A stretch of DNA of 64,000 nucleotides from Candidatus Rickettsiella viridis (GTDB taxonomy: Bacteria > Pseudomonadota > Gammaproteobacteria > Diplorickettsiales > Diplorickettsiaceae), in assembly GCF_003966755.1 (NCBI RefSeq), contig NZ_AP018005.1:1488001-1552000 (forward strand), given 5' to 3'. Every line of letters starts with the position of its first letter. The first letter of the stretch is position 1. The position numbers and the translations under genes are program-made. The notes beneath the pieces are model-generated. The model worked only from the letters and a program-made list of their open reading frames with translations. It did no database searches and was not told the DNA's origin. Shown piece after piece: positions 46,053-56,347 of this stretch.

Positions 46053-46591
46053 TTAATTTTTATTAGAAACCCCACGAATAATTAAACCCGAGGTACGCCG
46101 CTTCAGTACATCCAACGCATGTTGGCTTTTAACATCGGTCCACAATTCAAAAGCCTGCAAAGGTGATAATTCATTCAACGGATCACTGAGTCCCCGAATC
46201 GCATGCAACACTTCCATGAGACTAATAAAACCACAACTTAATGATTGATAAAGTGTAGCAGATTGCTTCTTAGATAAGCTAGCCACTTGTACATAAGCCG
46301 TTCGACCTAATTCAATAAAATACTTAATTTTTACATGTCTTTTTTCAGCTTGTTCAGGAAAAAAACCAGCAAACAATCACGTTGATACACGGGACTTTTT
46401 TCTAACCCTGATAAAAATTCGGTGGCTAAAATACAATTGGCAATATCTGGCCGTTGATTAAAGCGGCCTAATAAAAAAACCAAATAACTTTCAAGTTCTT
46501 TGTCTAAGGTCAAGTGACTCATCAATTCGGCATCCTTGACCAAGGCTTGCCACTGTGCCATTGTGGTCGAATGCAATAAAAGCGAGCCCAT
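46053..46591 (-). pseudogene. Conserved hypothetical gene broken by a frameshift
   Basis: Two overlapping minus-strand frames form one protein. The 5' piece (46591-46331) reads MAQWQALVKDAELM, LDKELESYLVFLLGRF and ILATEFLSGLEKS. The 3' piece (from about 46376) reads FAGFFPEQAEKRHVKIKYFI, ELGRTAYVQVA and ISLMEVLHAIRGL. The join is near 46365-46385, at DCLL versus LFAGFFPEQAEKR. Together they would give about 175 residues, like a conserved gammaproteobacterial protein of unknown function. The exact family was not identified. It is divergent from typA. Confidence 0.7.
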
Positions 46592-46749
46592 AGCTAATTC
46601 CCCACAGATAAGTACCCTTCTTTTCAGTGTAGAACACCCTAGCGGAAATGGCTGACTTTGCGTTATGATGCACCCTTTTTGTACACACTTCTGGGCTTGA
46701 GCAGAAAACCAATTTTTGCAGTCCAGCTATAACCTATCTGTAAATTATC

Positions 46750-48564
46750 ATGATCGAAAAAATACGTAATATCGCTATCATCGCCCACGTTGACCATGGG
46801 AAAACTACCCTCGTCGATAAACTGCTACAACAGTCGGGTACGTTTTCAAGCCGTGCTACCGTCGTTGAACGGGTCATGGATAGTAATGACTTAGAGCGTG
46901 AGCGTGGTATTACCATTCTTGCTAAAAATACCTCCATCGAATGGCAGGGCTACCGTATCAATATTGTTGATACCCCTGGCCATGCGGATTTTGGTGGTGA
47001 AGTAGAACGTATTTTATCGATGGTAGATTCCGTCCTTCTATTGGTTGATGCTGTGGATGGCCCTATGCCACAAACTCGCTTTGTCACCCAAAAAGCATTT
47101 GCTAAAGGTCTAAAACCGATTGTAGTGGTCAATAAGGTCGACAGACCCAGCGCCCGCCCTGACTGGGTCATTAATCAAGTATTTGATCTTTTTGACCGTC
47201 TAGGTGCTACCGAAGAACAATTAGACTTCCCTATCGTCTATGCCTCTGCCTTACAAGGCTATGCAACACTGGATCTCAATAAGCCTAGTCGCGATCTCAC
47301 ACCCCTATTTGAAACGATTGTTGAGAAAGTAGCTCCACCGAATGTAGACCCGCAGGGCGCCTTCCAAATGCAAATCATTACCTTGGATTATTCAAGCTAT
47401 GTGGGTACCATTGGTATTGGCCGTATTCAAAGAGGCACAGCAAAAGCGAATATGCCTGTGACATTAATCGATAGCGAAGGAAAAACACGTCCTGCTCGTA
47501 TCTTGCAAGTATTAGGTTATCGTGGCTTAGAGCGTGTTGAGGTTGAACAAGCCGAGGCCGGTGATATTGTTGCTATCACAGGAATAGATAAGCTCAACAT
47601 TTCGGATACCTTATGTGATCCGAATCAGGTAGAAGCGCTCCCCGCATTAACGGTAGACGAGCCTACCATGAGCATGACTTTCCAAGTCAATAACTCGCCT
47701 TTTGCCGGTCAAGACGGAAAATTCGTTACCAGCCGTCAGATACGCGAACGACTAGACAAAGAACTACTACATAATGTGGCATTACGCGTTGATAATACAG
47801 AAGACCCAAACCGCTTCCGTGTATCGGGCCGTGGTGAATTGCATTTATCCATTTTAATCGAAACAATGCGCCGAGAAGGCTATGAATTAGGTGTTTCGCG
47901 CCCTGAAGTGATTTTAAAAGAAATTGATGGCGAATTAAAAGAACCCTATGAAAACTTGACGGTTGATGTGGAAGAGCAACATCAAGGCAGCATCATGGAA
48001 AAACTGGGAAGCCGTCGTGGAGAATTGCTCGATATGGTCTCAGATGGAAAAGGGCGTGTGCGCCTCGATTATAGAATACCCACTCGTGCCTTAATTGGTT
48101 TTCGTACCGAATTTTTAACGGCAACATCGGGTCTTGGTTTAATGCACCATGTTTTTGATCATTATGGCTCCGCTAAAAAAGGTGCATTAGGAAAACGTGC
48201 CAATGGTGTTATGATTTCTAATCAAGCCGGCAAAGCAACAGGATATTCCTTATTTCATTTACAGGAGCGTGGCAAATTATTAATAGGCCCACAAACTGAT
48301 GTTTATGAAGGCATGATTGTCGGTATTCATTCTCGTGATAATGATTTAGTCGTTAACGTGGTTCAAGGAAAACAATTAACCAATGTCCGTGCGTCTGGAT
48401 CAGATGAAGCCCTTACTTTAACCCCGCATATCTCTTTTTCTTTAGAACAAGCCTTGGAATTTCTAGATGATGATGAATTACTAGAAGTTACGCCACATTA
48501 TTTACGTCTGCGAAAAAAATTCTTAAAAGAACATGAACGTAAGCGAGCCAGTCGTGAGAGTTAA
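46750..48564 (+). CDS. typA: Translational GTPase TypA/BipA
   Basis: A 604-residue ribosome-binding GTPase of the EF-G type involved in 50S assembly and stress adaptation. The GTPase motifs are [36 protein letters not shown] and [10 protein letters not shown]. The signature [20 protein letters not shown] and the C-terminal [19 protein letters not shown] are typical of BipA. It is transcribed divergently from the broken 46591 gene. Confidence 0.97.
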   Translation: MIEKIRNIAIIAHVDHGKTTLVDKLLQQSGTFSSRATVVERVMDSNDLERERGITILAKNTSIEWQGYRINIVDTPGHADFGGEVERILSMVDSVLLLVDAVDGPMPQTRFVTQKAFAKGLKPIVVVNKVDRPSARPDWVINQVFDLFDRLGATEEQLDFPIVYASALQGYATLDLNKPSRDLTPLFETIVEKVAPPNVDPQGAFQMQIITLDYSSYVGTIGIGRIQRGTAKANMPVTLIDSEGKTRPARILQVLGYRGLERVEVEQAEAGDIVAITGIDKLNISDTLCDPNQVEALPALTVDEPTMSMTFQVNNSPFAGQDGKFVTSRQIRERLDKELLHNVALRVDNTEDPNRFRVSGRGELHLSILIETMRREGYELGVSRPEVILKEIDGELKEPYENLTVDVEEQHQGSIMEKLGSRRGELLDMVSDGKGRVRLDYRIPTRALIGFRTEFLTATSGLGLMHHVFDHYGSAKKGALGKRANGVMISNQAGKATGYSLFHLQERGKLLIGPQTDVYEGMIVGIHSRDNDLVVNVVQGKQLTNVRASGSDEALTLTPHISFSLEQALEFLDDDELLEVTPHYLRLRKKFLKEHERKRASRES

Positions 48565-48571
48565 GTTAGCC

Positions 48572-48602
48572 CGTTTGTTTTAGGTTTTAATTAAAACAAA
48601 CG
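48572..48602. terminator. Inverted repeat after typA, possible terminator
   Basis: CGTTTGTTTTA and TAAAACAAACG form an 11-bp stem with a nine-base loop, 7 bp after the typA stop. The following bases are not a clean T run, so activity is uncertain. It lies between convergent genes. Confidence 0.5.
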
Positions 48603-48647
48603 AGTTTACTCTTCGAATTTAATCCCTTAAGACGAGATGGATAGCCC

Positions 48648-50546
48648 TTATTTCAGGGCTATTGTTACATCAACAATGGCTTCCGGATTCTCAGAAACAT
48701 TTGCACAAATGGGTTCCGAAACTGGTATAGATAATGATTTAAAAAAGCCGGGCCGGTGACAACTATTACTCCCAAAAGAGGAAAAAGGAGATGATGTCGA
48801 CCTAACTGAATTTTCTTCCAATACTGTGGTGGTAATATGCGCTTCTTTGCTCTTTTGCATGTCTACTAAGGTATCTAAATATTTATTTCCATATTTTTTG
48901 TTTATTTTGTCTTGTAGTCTATCATGCAAGGATTGATTACCGCTGCGTGCCGCTAGCGTTAGGACGGTATCATGCGTCCCCTTTGTTACATGGAGCAGGA
49001 GTTTCGGCTGTGTATTTCCTTTAATAACCTTATCCCATTGATAAGAAAAACGAGATTTGTGCTGGGATTCTGCTTGTTCCAATAGTTCGCTCAACGGATA
49101 ATTTCCTGCTTGTATTGCCACATGGAGTGGTGCAAGATTATCTTGGTTAAAACTAAATAGATTGGCTCCACGCTTGATCAGCCATTGGGTCATCTCTTTA
49201 TGACCATTTCTTGCGGCCATGTGCAGTGGCGTATTACCCAGGTTATCTTGGCTAGATAGTTTAGCACCTCGCTTGATCAACCATTGAGCCATCTCTTTAT
49301 GACCACTTCTTGCGGCCATGTGCAGTGGCGTATTACCCAGGTTATCTTGGCTAGATAGTTTAGCGCCGCGGGAAAGTGCCATCTTTGCCATGTCTAGACG
49401 GTTATATTCTGCAGCAAAGCTTAGGATGATGTTAAAGTCCTGCTTAGATAACTTAATATCGCGACGATGTAATAGTATTTCAAGGATATCGATCCTATTA
49501 CGTTTTACGACCAACTCCAATAGGCTAGCAGTATCAGCTATAGCTAGCTTGACCTTATGAGTGAGTAGCAATTTAATCATCTCCAAATCTTCATTTTCTA
49601 TTGCTACGTTCAACAGTATTTTATTATCAGCTACTTGGTTAGATAATTTAGCAACTTTGTGAGAAATTAATAGCTTCGCCACGTTAACATTCTTAATAAT
49701 TACAGCTGTATGCAGCGGAGTCTCACCAAGGTGATTGCGGCTATATAATTCTTTAGCACTGTGAGAAAGTAATAGCTTGGTTATAGTCCAGTTTCCTCTC
49801 TTTACGGCCATATGCAACGGGGTATCACCATTTGTATCTTGTTGAGATAATTCAGCACCGTGGGAAAGCAAATATTTAACCAGTTCTTCCTTCCCATTTT
49901 TTACGGCTAAATGCAGGGCACTGACATTACCTACAGGATCCAGTGAATTTATTTCTTCTCCTTTCTTTAATAAAAATTTAACGATGTTTAAACAGCCCTG
50001 TTCTGCAGCAACATGCAACGCAGAGGATTGATAAGTTCTTCCTTGAGAATACAACGAATCATTTCGATGTATTGCTTTATATCGTTCTTTCAATTGTTCT
50101 GCTTTCCGGAGTATCTTAGAACTGTAGGTTGTTTTTATATATTCAATAGTTTTATCATCCAGCGTAGCGCCCGCCTCCATGAGTTTTTCAGCCATTGCTG
50201 TACGACCTTTTCGTAGTGCAATAACGATTGGCAAAGGATGTTTATCCGTATCCCTATTTGGATCAGCACCCGCTTGTAATAATTCTTGTAATAATTTATG
50301 GTCTCCGATTTTTATAGCCTGATAAATTAAGGTTTTATTGTTAGGAAGAGGTTGATCTAATGGGTTATCATTAAGAAAGGTATCGCCATCAAAATCATCG
50401 GATCCATAATCAGAATCGTAGTCATCAAAATCATCGTCGTAGGTGATAGTTTCTGACTCGTTTTCAACCGCACTAGGAACGTGCTGATAAACGGAAATGC
50501 TGTCTTTGGTATCTAATTTTTCGGAAATATTTAATTTATTTGGCAT
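48648..50546 (-). CDS. Ankyrin-repeat protein, intact
   Basis: A 632-residue protein with about 11-13 ankyrin repeats across residues about 75-490. Examples of canonical units are SALHVAAEQGCLNIVKFLL, DTPLHMAVKRGNWTITKLLL and ETPLHTAVIIKNVNVAKLLI. The N-terminus has a strongly acidic stretch (TYDDDFDDYDSDYGSDDFDG). AAGGAG lies 8 bp before ATG 50546 (MPNKLNISEK), which is preferred over an upstream in-frame ATG at 50579. The C-terminal 100 residues are Ser-rich. It is likely a host-targeted protein, by family analogy; no secretion signal is visible. Two adjacent units are near-identical in DNA. Confidence 0.85.
   Translation of the reverse strand: MPNKLNISEKLDTKDSISVYQHVPSAVENESETITYDDDFDDYDSDYGSDDFDGDTFLNDNPLDQPLPNNKTLIYQAIKIGDHKLLQELLQAGADPNRDTDKHPLPIVIALRKGRTAMAEKLMEAGATLDDKTIEYIKTTYSSKILRKAEQLKERYKAIHRNDSLYSQGRTYQSSALHVAAEQGCLNIVKFLLKKGEEINSLDPVGNVSALHLAVKNGKEELVKYLLSHGAELSQQDTNGDTPLHMAVKRGNWTITKLLLSHSAKELYSRNHLGETPLHTAVIIKNVNVAKLLISHKVAKLSNQVADNKILLNVAIENEDLEMIKLLLTHKVKLAIADTASLLELVVKRNRIDILEILLHRRDIKLSKQDFNIILSFAAEYNRLDMAKMALSRGAKLSSQDNLGNTPLHMAARSGHKEMAQWLIKRGAKLSSQDNLGNTPLHMAARNGHKEMTQWLIKRGANLFSFNQDNLAPLHVAIQAGNYPLSELLEQAESQHKSRFSYQWDKVIKGNTQPKLLLHVTKGTHDTVLTLAARSGNQSLHDRLQDKINKKYGNKYLDTLVDMQKSKEAHITTTVLEENSVRSTSSPFSSFGSNSCHRPGFFKSLSIPVSEPICANVSENPEAIVDVTIALK
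49171..49368 (-). repeat. Two near-identical 99-bp ankyrin units in tandem
   Basis: Units 49171-49269 and 49270-49368 differ at only about six positions. Both encode SSQDNLGNTPLHMAAR with xGHKEMxQWLIKRGA. The period of 99 bp equals one 33-residue ankyrin repeat, so the duplication is in frame and recent compared with the other, diverged repeats of the gene. Confidence 0.9.
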
Positions 50547-50847
50547 AAATGTACTCCTTTTAGAATAAAAAAATAGCAACTAATTTTCATTAATTAATAT
50601 ACAAGGTAAAACTTAATGGAAAATTAAATCAAAAAACCGATTTTCTGTGGTCAAATAAAATAGCGCTATTTTTCGAGAAAAATAGCAAAAAAATAAAAAA
50701 TTAACTTTTATTCTGGTGTCAAAGGGTTACTCACATTTACACCGAAAAAGAAAATTTTTTACAGAAGATCTAATATAAAAATCCTATACTTGAAAATTTT
50801 TTGGTAAAATTTCAAAGTATTCCTGTAAATAAAAATTGTTTTTCTGT
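50547..50847. other. AT-rich gap with a 15-bp inverted repeat
   Basis: No gene seen in about 300 bp between divergent ankyrin and amidase genes. At 50786-50820, ATACTTGAAAATTTT and AAAATTTCAAAGTAT are an inverted repeat with 13 of 15 matches around TTGGT, ending 27 bp before the amidase ATG. It could be an operator or a leader hairpin; there is no T tract after it. Confidence 0.45.
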
Positions 50848-52224
50848 ATGAGTTCTGAAATATACTTTGCTTCCGCAAAACAATTAGTCCAGCGGATTAA
50901 ACAAAAACAAATTTCCTGCACAGAGCTCATACACATTTATTTAGATCGCTTAACGCATATAAATCCTAAACTCAATGCGCTTGTTCAAACTTTATCGCCT
51001 GAAAACGCACTGCAACAAGCACGCCTTGCCGATGAAAAACTGGCAAAAAATCAAGTCATAGGCCCATTACATGGCTTACCTATTACCATTAAAGATTGCT
51101 GTAAAGTTAAAGACTTTGTTATCACAAAAGGCAGTACCGGATTTCATTTTCTTCCGACTGAAGATGCAACTGTCGTTGAAAGATTAAAAGCAGCCGGCGC
51201 TATTGTGATTGGCATTAGCAACGTCCCTGAATTTAATATTGCTTACGAAACGGATAATGATCGCTATGGCAGAACGCTCAATCCTTATGATCTGACACGC
51301 ACACCCGGTGGAAGTAGTGGCGGAGAAGCGGCCATTATAGCCGCTGGCGGATCGACGTTTGGTTTAGGAACCGATGCGGGCGGTAGTATTCGTCAACCGG
51401 CACACAATACCGGCATTGCAAGCCTAAAACCAACACACGGATTACTGCCCAATACAGGAAAGCTTCCGTATGATGGAGGCTCATTAAGTTCATTAACAAC
51501 GTATGGCCCTATGGCGCGCTTTGTTGATGATCTTATTTTAACCCTCCCTGTTTTATCCGGATCTCCGACTGTCACACCTACCCAGTTTATTAACTTTAAA
51601 TCACTGCGCATTGCCTTTTATACCGATAATACGATTGCCAAACCCGATGAAGATACGCTGCGAACTATCAAACGCGTAGTGAATAGTCTGCAAACTGAAG
51701 TAGCACAGCTCGAAGAACATTGCCCTGCTCATTTACCAGAAATTTATTCCCTGATTAGCGAAACTTTCTTTTTAAAAGGTGATAAAGGATTAGGAATAAA
51801 AATGCTACTCAATCAGCTTGCCATAAAAAAGCCCTCATCCTTAGTGAGGGAGTTTCTCGCTATCGCACGTCACTGTGAGCTTTCCACAACAGAATTAAAT
51901 CAACGTTTAAGTCGCCTCGATCAACTACGACTGGAATTAGAAACGTTTTTTATAAACTATGATGCGATCATTTGCCCTGTCGCTGCTACACCTGCAAAAC
52001 AGCATGGGCGTTCTTTTATTGAAGGTCGTGATTTTAGTTATTTAAGTATTTATAACTTTACTGGTTGGCCTGCTGCCACTGTACGCTGTGGTACTTCTTT
52101 GGAAGGATTGCCGATAGGCATACAAATCATTGCTAAACCTTGGCAAGATATGACCGCCTTAGGTTTAGCAAAAAAATTAGAGACGTTGTTAGGCGGATGG
52201 CAAGTTCCGCCTTTGTTTCCTTAG
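50848..52224 (+). CDS. Amidase-signature family hydrolase
   Basis: A 458-residue enzyme of the amidase signature family with the Ser-cisSer-Lys triad. Lys is in GLPITIKDCCKVKD, the signature is TPGGSSGGEAAIIAAGG, and the nucleophile Ser is in GTDAGGSIRQPAHNTG. It resembles the NylA/fatty-amide-hydrolase-like branch rather than GatA: no gatB or gatC is near. Substrate is unknown. ATG 50848 (MSSEIYFASAKQLVQ) is chosen; a TTG 12 bp upstream is also in frame. A short dispersed repeat starts within the stop codon. Confidence 0.85.
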   Translation: MSSEIYFASAKQLVQRIKQKQISCTELIHIYLDRLTHINPKLNALVQTLSPENALQQARLADEKLAKNQVIGPLHGLPITIKDCCKVKDFVITKGSTGFHFLPTEDATVVERLKAAGAIVIGISNVPEFNIAYETDNDRYGRTLNPYDLTRTPGGSSGGEAAIIAAGGSTFGLGTDAGGSIRQPAHNTGIASLKPTHGLLPNTGKLPYDGGSLSSLTTYGPMARFVDDLILTLPVLSGSPTVTPTQFINFKSLRIAFYTDNTIAKPDEDTLRTIKRVVNSLQTEVAQLEEHCPAHLPEIYSLISETFFLKGDKGLGIKMLLNQLAIKKPSSLVREFLAIARHCELSTTELNQRLSRLDQLRLELETFFINYDAIICPVAATPAKQHGRSFIEGRDFSYLSIYNFTGWPAATVRCGTSLEGLPIGIQIIAKPWQDMTALGLAKKLETLLGGWQVPPLFP

Positions 52225-52331
52225 ATTGCCACGCCATTCAGCAACAGAAATTGCCGATACAATGACATATTTTCTGTGAAGATAGGTGCGGGACTCGCAA
52301 TGACGCCCAGTGTGGCAATCACAATGACGGG
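52223..52331. repeat. Short dispersed repeat, copy C (composite)
   Basis: AGATTGCCACGCCATTCAGC at the left, GGACTCGCAATGACGCC in the middle and GTGGCAATCACAATGACGGG at the right carry the same GATTGCCACG and CGCAATGACG motifs as copies A and B. It looks composite or internally duplicated. It lies in the convergent gap between the amidase and ahcY genes. Confidence 0.75.
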
Positions 52332-52339
52332 CTTTGATT

Positions 52340-53659
52340 TTAATAACGATAGAAGCTAGGTTTATAAGGGCCTTGTTTTTTTACACCAATATATTTTGCT
52401 TGTTCAGAGGTTAACTCCGTCAATTTTGCACCGACGCGATCTAAATGTAAGCGCGCTACTTGCTCATCTAATTCTTTTGGCAGCATGTAAACCTTACCTG
52501 TTTCATAGCGATCGTTGTGTTGCCATAACTCTATTTGCGCTAAAACTTGATTAGTAAATGAGTTTGACATAACAAAACTAGGATGCCCTGTTGCACAACC
52601 TAAATTAACTAATCGACCTTCAGCTAACAGCAATAGACGCTTTTTATCCGGGAAAATAATTTGATCGACTTGTGGTTTAATATTCTCCCATTTAAATTTC
52701 CGTAAGCTCGCCACTTCAATTTCAGAATCAAAGTGTCCAATGTTACAAACAATGGCAAAATCCTTCATCTGTTCCATATGTGACAAGGTAATCACTGATT
52801 TATTACCGGTTGCGGTAACGAAAATGTCACCTTGGCTTGCTGCTTCATCCATCGTCACAACGCGATAACCTTCCATAGCGGCTTGCAATGCACAGATAGG
52901 ATCAATTTCAGTAACCCATACGGTTGCGCCATATGAACGCAAACTTTGTGCACAACCCTTTCCTACATCACCATAACCACAAACCACTGCAATTTTACCC
53001 GCAATCATGACGTCGGTTGCTCGCTTCAGTGCATCAATTAAAGACTCTCTACATCCATAGAGATTATCAAATTTAGATTTTGTTACGGAATCATTAATGT
53101 TAATCGCTGGAATCAAAAGCGATTTTTTTTCCTGCATTTGGTAAAGTCTATGTACACCGGTGGTGGTTTCTTCCGATACGCCTTTAACCTCTGCCAAAAG
53201 ACTGGAGTATTTTTCCTCATGCATTAATAAAGTAAGATCTCCACCATCATCTAGCAACAAATTAGGCCGCCAACCATTAGGTCCCTTTAAAGTTTGCTCA
53301 ATACACCACCAAAACTCTTTTTCCGTTTCGCCTTTCCAAGCAAAAACAGGGACACCCTGCTCTGCCATAGCCGCTGCTGCATGATCCTGTGTGGAAAAAA
53401 TATTGCATGAAGACCAACGTACTTCGGCACCCAAATCGAGCAAGGTTTCAATTAAAACAGCCGTTTGAATCGTCATATGCAGACAACCTGCAATGCGTGC
53501 GCCTTTTAAAGGTTTTGTATGGCCGTATTTTTTACGTAGCGCCATCAAACCCGGCATTTCTGTTTCGGCGATTGTAATTTCTTTTCGACCCCATTCAGCC
53601 AAACTTAAATTAGCTACTTTATAATCCATAATTTTAGTCTTTAATGCTTCTGATATCAT
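52340..53659 (-). CDS. ahcY: S-adenosylhomocysteine hydrolase AhcY
   Basis: A 439-residue NAD-dependent enzyme that splits S-adenosylhomocysteine to adenosine and homocysteine. Features are [15 protein letters not shown], the NAD-binding [13 protein letters not shown], the conserved ATGNKSVI and the C-terminal [20 protein letters not shown] with [10 protein letters not shown]. It overlaps metK by four bases (ATGA), so the two are co-translated and complete the activated-methyl cycle. ATG 53659 is chosen for this overlap; an internal ATG at 53629 is the alternative. Confidence 0.96.
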   Translation of the reverse strand: MISEALKTKIMDYKVANLSLAEWGRKEITIAETEMPGLMALRKKYGHTKPLKGARIAGCLHMTIQTAVLIETLLDLGAEVRWSSCNIFSTQDHAAAAMAEQGVPVFAWKGETEKEFWWCIEQTLKGPNGWRPNLLLDDGGDLTLLMHEEKYSSLLAEVKGVSEETTTGVHRLYQMQEKKSLLIPAININDSVTKSKFDNLYGCRESLIDALKRATDVMIAGKIAVVCGYGDVGKGCAQSLRSYGATVWVTEIDPICALQAAMEGYRVVTMDEAASQGDIFVTATGNKSVITLSHMEQMKDFAIVCNIGHFDSEIEVASLRKFKWENIKPQVDQIIFPDKKRLLLLAEGRLVNLGCATGHPSFVMSNSFTNQVLAQIELWQHNDRYETGKVYMLPKELDEQVARLHLDRVGAKLTELTSEQAKYIGVKKQGPYKPSFYRY

Positions 53660-54819
53660 GTGTGAACTACCTTCTTAAGTGCTGAACACAATAACCTTGC
53701 TTTATCTGTTTTTTCCCAAGGAAAATATTCAGTATTTTCTCGACCAAAATGGCCATACGCGGCGGTTGGTTTATAAATCGGTCTTAACAAATCAAGCATT
53801 TTAATAATGCCTTGCGGTCGGAGATCAAAATGTTGCTGAATAAGTTCAACAATATCCTTATCAGGCAATTTACCGGTGCCAAATGTATTGATATTAATGG
53901 ATGTTGGTTCGGCAATACCAATAGCATAGGAAACCTGTAACTCACAACGATCCGCTAACCCTGCCGCCACAATATTTTTTGTAACATAACGTGCTGCATA
54001 CGCGGCCGATCGATCGACTTTACTGGGATCCTTACCTGAAAAACACCCGCCACCATGACGTGCCATACCACCGTAGGTATCTACAATAATTTTACGACCC
54101 GTCAAACCGGTATCGCCTAAAGGTCCCCCAATAACAAAACGACCGGTGGGATTGATATGATAGACCGTGTTTTTTAACCATTCGGCTGGAAACACGGGTT
54201 TAATAATTTCTTCAATGATCGCTTCGCATAATTTTTCATAGGAAATATCAGGCGCATGCTGTGTAGAAAGCACTATCGTTTCTGCAGCAACAGGCTTTCC
54301 TCCTTGATATTTTAATGTAACCTGACTTTTTGCATCGGGTCGTAACCAATTTAAGGTTTTGTCTTTTCGCAATGCGGCTTGCCGCTCCATCAGCCTATGC
54401 GCATAGGTAATCGGTGCTGGCATGAGAACATCTGTTTCATTACTGGCATACCCAAACATCATACCCTGGTCACCTGCCCCCTGATCAGCCTTATCAACGC
54501 CTTGAGCAATATCCGGCGATTGCTTGCCAATCGCTGACATAACCGCACAAGACTCCCAATCGAAACCCATCGAAGAGCTGTTATAACCTATCTCTTTTAC
54601 CGTTTCCCTAACGATGTGCTCAACATCTACCCATGCCGTGGTTGTTATTTCCCCGGCTACTAAAACCATTCCAGTTTTAACAAGGGTTTCACAGGCGACA
54701 CGCGCATCTTTATCTTGCGCTAAGATAGCATCGAGAATTGCATCAGAGATTTGATCCGCTATCTTATCAGGATGCCCTTCAGATACGGATTCAGAAGTAA
54801 ACGTCATGTAATTATCCAT
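53656..54819 (-). CDS. metK: S-adenosylmethionine synthetase MetK
   Basis: A 387-residue enzyme making SAM from methionine and [23 protein letters not shown], the P-loop-like [12 protein letters not shown] and [19 protein letters not shown] are diagnostic. The start at 54819 ([10 protein letters not shown]) gives the usual length; the frame extends 15 codons upstream. No SAM riboswitch was seen. An internally deleted copy of the 125-bp repeat lies 80 bp upstream. Confidence 0.97.
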   Translation of the reverse strand: MDNYMTFTSESVSEGHPDKIADQISDAILDAILAQDKDARVACETLVKTGMVLVAGEITTTAWVDVEHIVRETVKEIGYNSSSMGFDWESCAVMSAIGKQSPDIAQGVDKADQGAGDQGMMFGYASNETDVLMPAPITYAHRLMERQAALRKDKTLNWLRPDAKSQVTLKYQGGKPVAAETIVLSTQHAPDISYEKLCEAIIEEIIKPVFPAEWLKNTVYHINPTGRFVIGGPLGDTGLTGRKIIVDTYGGMARHGGGCFSGKDPSKVDRSAAYAARYVTKNIVAAGLADRCELQVSYAIGIAEPTSININTFGTGKLPDKDIVELIQQHFDLRPQGIIKMLDLLRPIYKPTAAYGHFGRENTEYFPWEKTDKARLLCSALKKVVHT

Positions 54820-54899
54820 TTTTATTCTCAATAAAAAAATAGAGTGAAAATAAAGGGTCTTCATCTTAGCGAGTATTACCTAAGATTGCGAATTTTACT

Positions 54900-54981
54900 T
54901 ATACTTTTCACACTTGAATTTTCGGCTGGGTTCCCGCTCAACTCGCGACGCCTTACTGAAAATCCCATTGCTGTGAATATA
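54900..54981 (-). repeat. 125-bp MITE-like repeat, copy 5 (internally deleted, 82 bp)
   Basis: Left end TATACTTTTCACACTTGAAT and right end CCCATTGCTGTGAATATA match the family, but about 43 bp of the centre are missing between ACTCGCGA and CGCCTTACTG. Both ends are retained, as in deletion derivatives of miniature elements. Confidence 0.85.
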
Positions 54982-55012
54982 AAGTTAACCTAATAAGCTA
55001 TCCATTTTATAA

Positions 55013-55034
55013 GCCCTAGCTTCGTCCAGGGCTC
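55013..55034 (-). terminator. Possible terminator of the MFS transporter pair
   Basis: AGCCCT and AGGGCT pair around a ten-base loop 20 bp after the stop of the second transporter (55055, minus strand). The following sequence is TTATAAAA, a weak T tract. Confidence 0.4.
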
Positions 55035-55054
55035 ACTCCCTAAGGTCATATTAT

Positions 55055-56347
55055 CTAGTCTAACTTTGCCTTATTAGGGTCTCTCATTAAAAAAGTAGCT
55101 AATAAAGCAATGCAAAAACCAATCGGCAAAATGAGTAAAGCACGGTGATAATCATTAACGCTATACACTCTTATCTGATTGGCTAAAGAGCCGTGCCAAT
55201 TATAATCCATTAACCAACCAAATAAGGATTGGAAAACCGCATAACCACCAATAGCAAAAAAGGATACTACGCTAACGGACGTTGCCGTCAAACTCTTGGT
55301 ATTGCTTTCAGCCACTAAAGGATAACTTAACACTTGGCTGCTGGTAAAAAAACCTAATGCAAAAAATAAGAATAAGACAGTGGTTAAAGAAAGCAAAGCT
55401 GGAAGGCATATAATTATCAGTGTCAATAACAGTGAGATAATTGTACCCATCACCATCAGTCTTACGCGTTTTCTCATTCTATCGGAAAGCCAACCCATAA
55501 CAGGACCACCAATGATCGTGCCTAAAAACAGTAAACTTGGTGCTAATGACGCTTCCGTTGCTGAAAAATGCGCGGTTTGCTGTAAAAATAAACTACCCCA
55601 AATAGCACCTAGCAATGCAATAGGTAAATTTGTTAAAGAGGTATAAAGTCCACAAAGCAGATTTTGTGGATTTAAATAAGCCAAACGCCAGCTCTTCACC
55701 AGACCTAAATCGGATAATTCAGTCTGTGAAGCTTTTTGCTCTTGTTTCAATTCCGGAGGGCAATCCTGCACAAAGGAAAAAATAATAGTAAAAATAAATA
55801 ACCCTAAGCCAGCATCCAGCAACAAGGTATGACGCCACCCCAAAGATTGCGCTAATAAGGTCAGCGGTGTTTGGGCTACCATTCCTCCCATCATAGCCAT
55901 TGTTACAATTAAGCCACTGACTAATGCCATTTGCCTTGATGGAAACCAACGCGACGCTAAACGGATACTACTTAAAAAACAAAATGCACTACCAATTCCG
56001 CTCATAAATCGGAAGATACACGCTAAAACAAAGGAATGTGTAGTTGCGAAACCTGTGATCCCTATCACACACAACAACAAAGCTGACAGAATAATTAAGC
56101 GCGTAGAAAATCGGTCTAATAACGCACCAGCAATCGGTAAAAAAAGCAAATTAGCATAAAAATAATAGGCAGATAGTTTTCCCAATTCCGTTGCATGCAA
56201 TGAAAAAGCGCGCATCAAATCAGCACTGATGGCATTGAACATATTCATCTGAATAAATTCATAAAAAAAGAAAAGTGCCGCAGAAAAACAGACAATCCAA
56301 GGCAGAAATTTTTTATTGGTTATAGAAGCACCATTCTGAGTTTTCAT
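55055..56347 (-). CDS. MFS transporter, Pht-like (second of a tandem pair)
   Basis: A 430-residue major-facilitator protein with 12 predicted helices. AALFFFYEFIQMNMFNAISA is shared nearly exactly with the upstream gene, and GPVMGWLSDRMRKRVRLM is the cytoplasmic loop between halves. The FFYEF-type first helix resembles phagosomal transporter (Pht) proteins of Legionella, Coxiella and Francisella, which take up amino acids or nucleosides; this is a tentative family call. ATG 56347 overlaps the stop of the upstream gene (ATGA). Confidence 0.78.
   Translation of the reverse strand: MKTQNGASITNKKFLPWIVCFSAALFFFYEFIQMNMFNAISADLMRAFSLHATELGKLSAYYFYANLLFLPIAGALLDRFSTRLIILSALLLCVIGITGFATTHSFVLACIFRFMSGIGSAFCFLSSIRLASRWFPSRQMALVSGLIVTMAMMGGMVAQTPLTLLAQSLGWRHTLLLDAGLGLFIFTIIFSFVQDCPPELKQEQKASQTELSDLGLVKSWRLAYLNPQNLLCGLYTSLTNLPIALLGAIWGSLFLQQTAHFSATEASLAPSLLFLGTIIGGPVMGWLSDRMRKRVRLMVMGTIISLLLTLIIICLPALLSLTTVLFLFFALGFFTSSQVLSYPLVAESNTKSLTATSVSVVSFFAIGGYAVFQSLFGWLMDYNWHGSLANQIRVYSVNDYHRALLILPIGFCIALLATFLMRDPNKAKLD

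Noticed and set aside
48641-48662. Hairpin ATAGCCCT/AGGGCTAT as terminator of the ankyrin gene
   Set aside because: The stop codon lies in its loop and no T tract follows.
54820-55054. SAM riboswitch upstream of metK
   Set aside because: The upstream region holds a deleted repeat copy and AT-rich sequence; no SAM-I, II or III-like motif was recognised.
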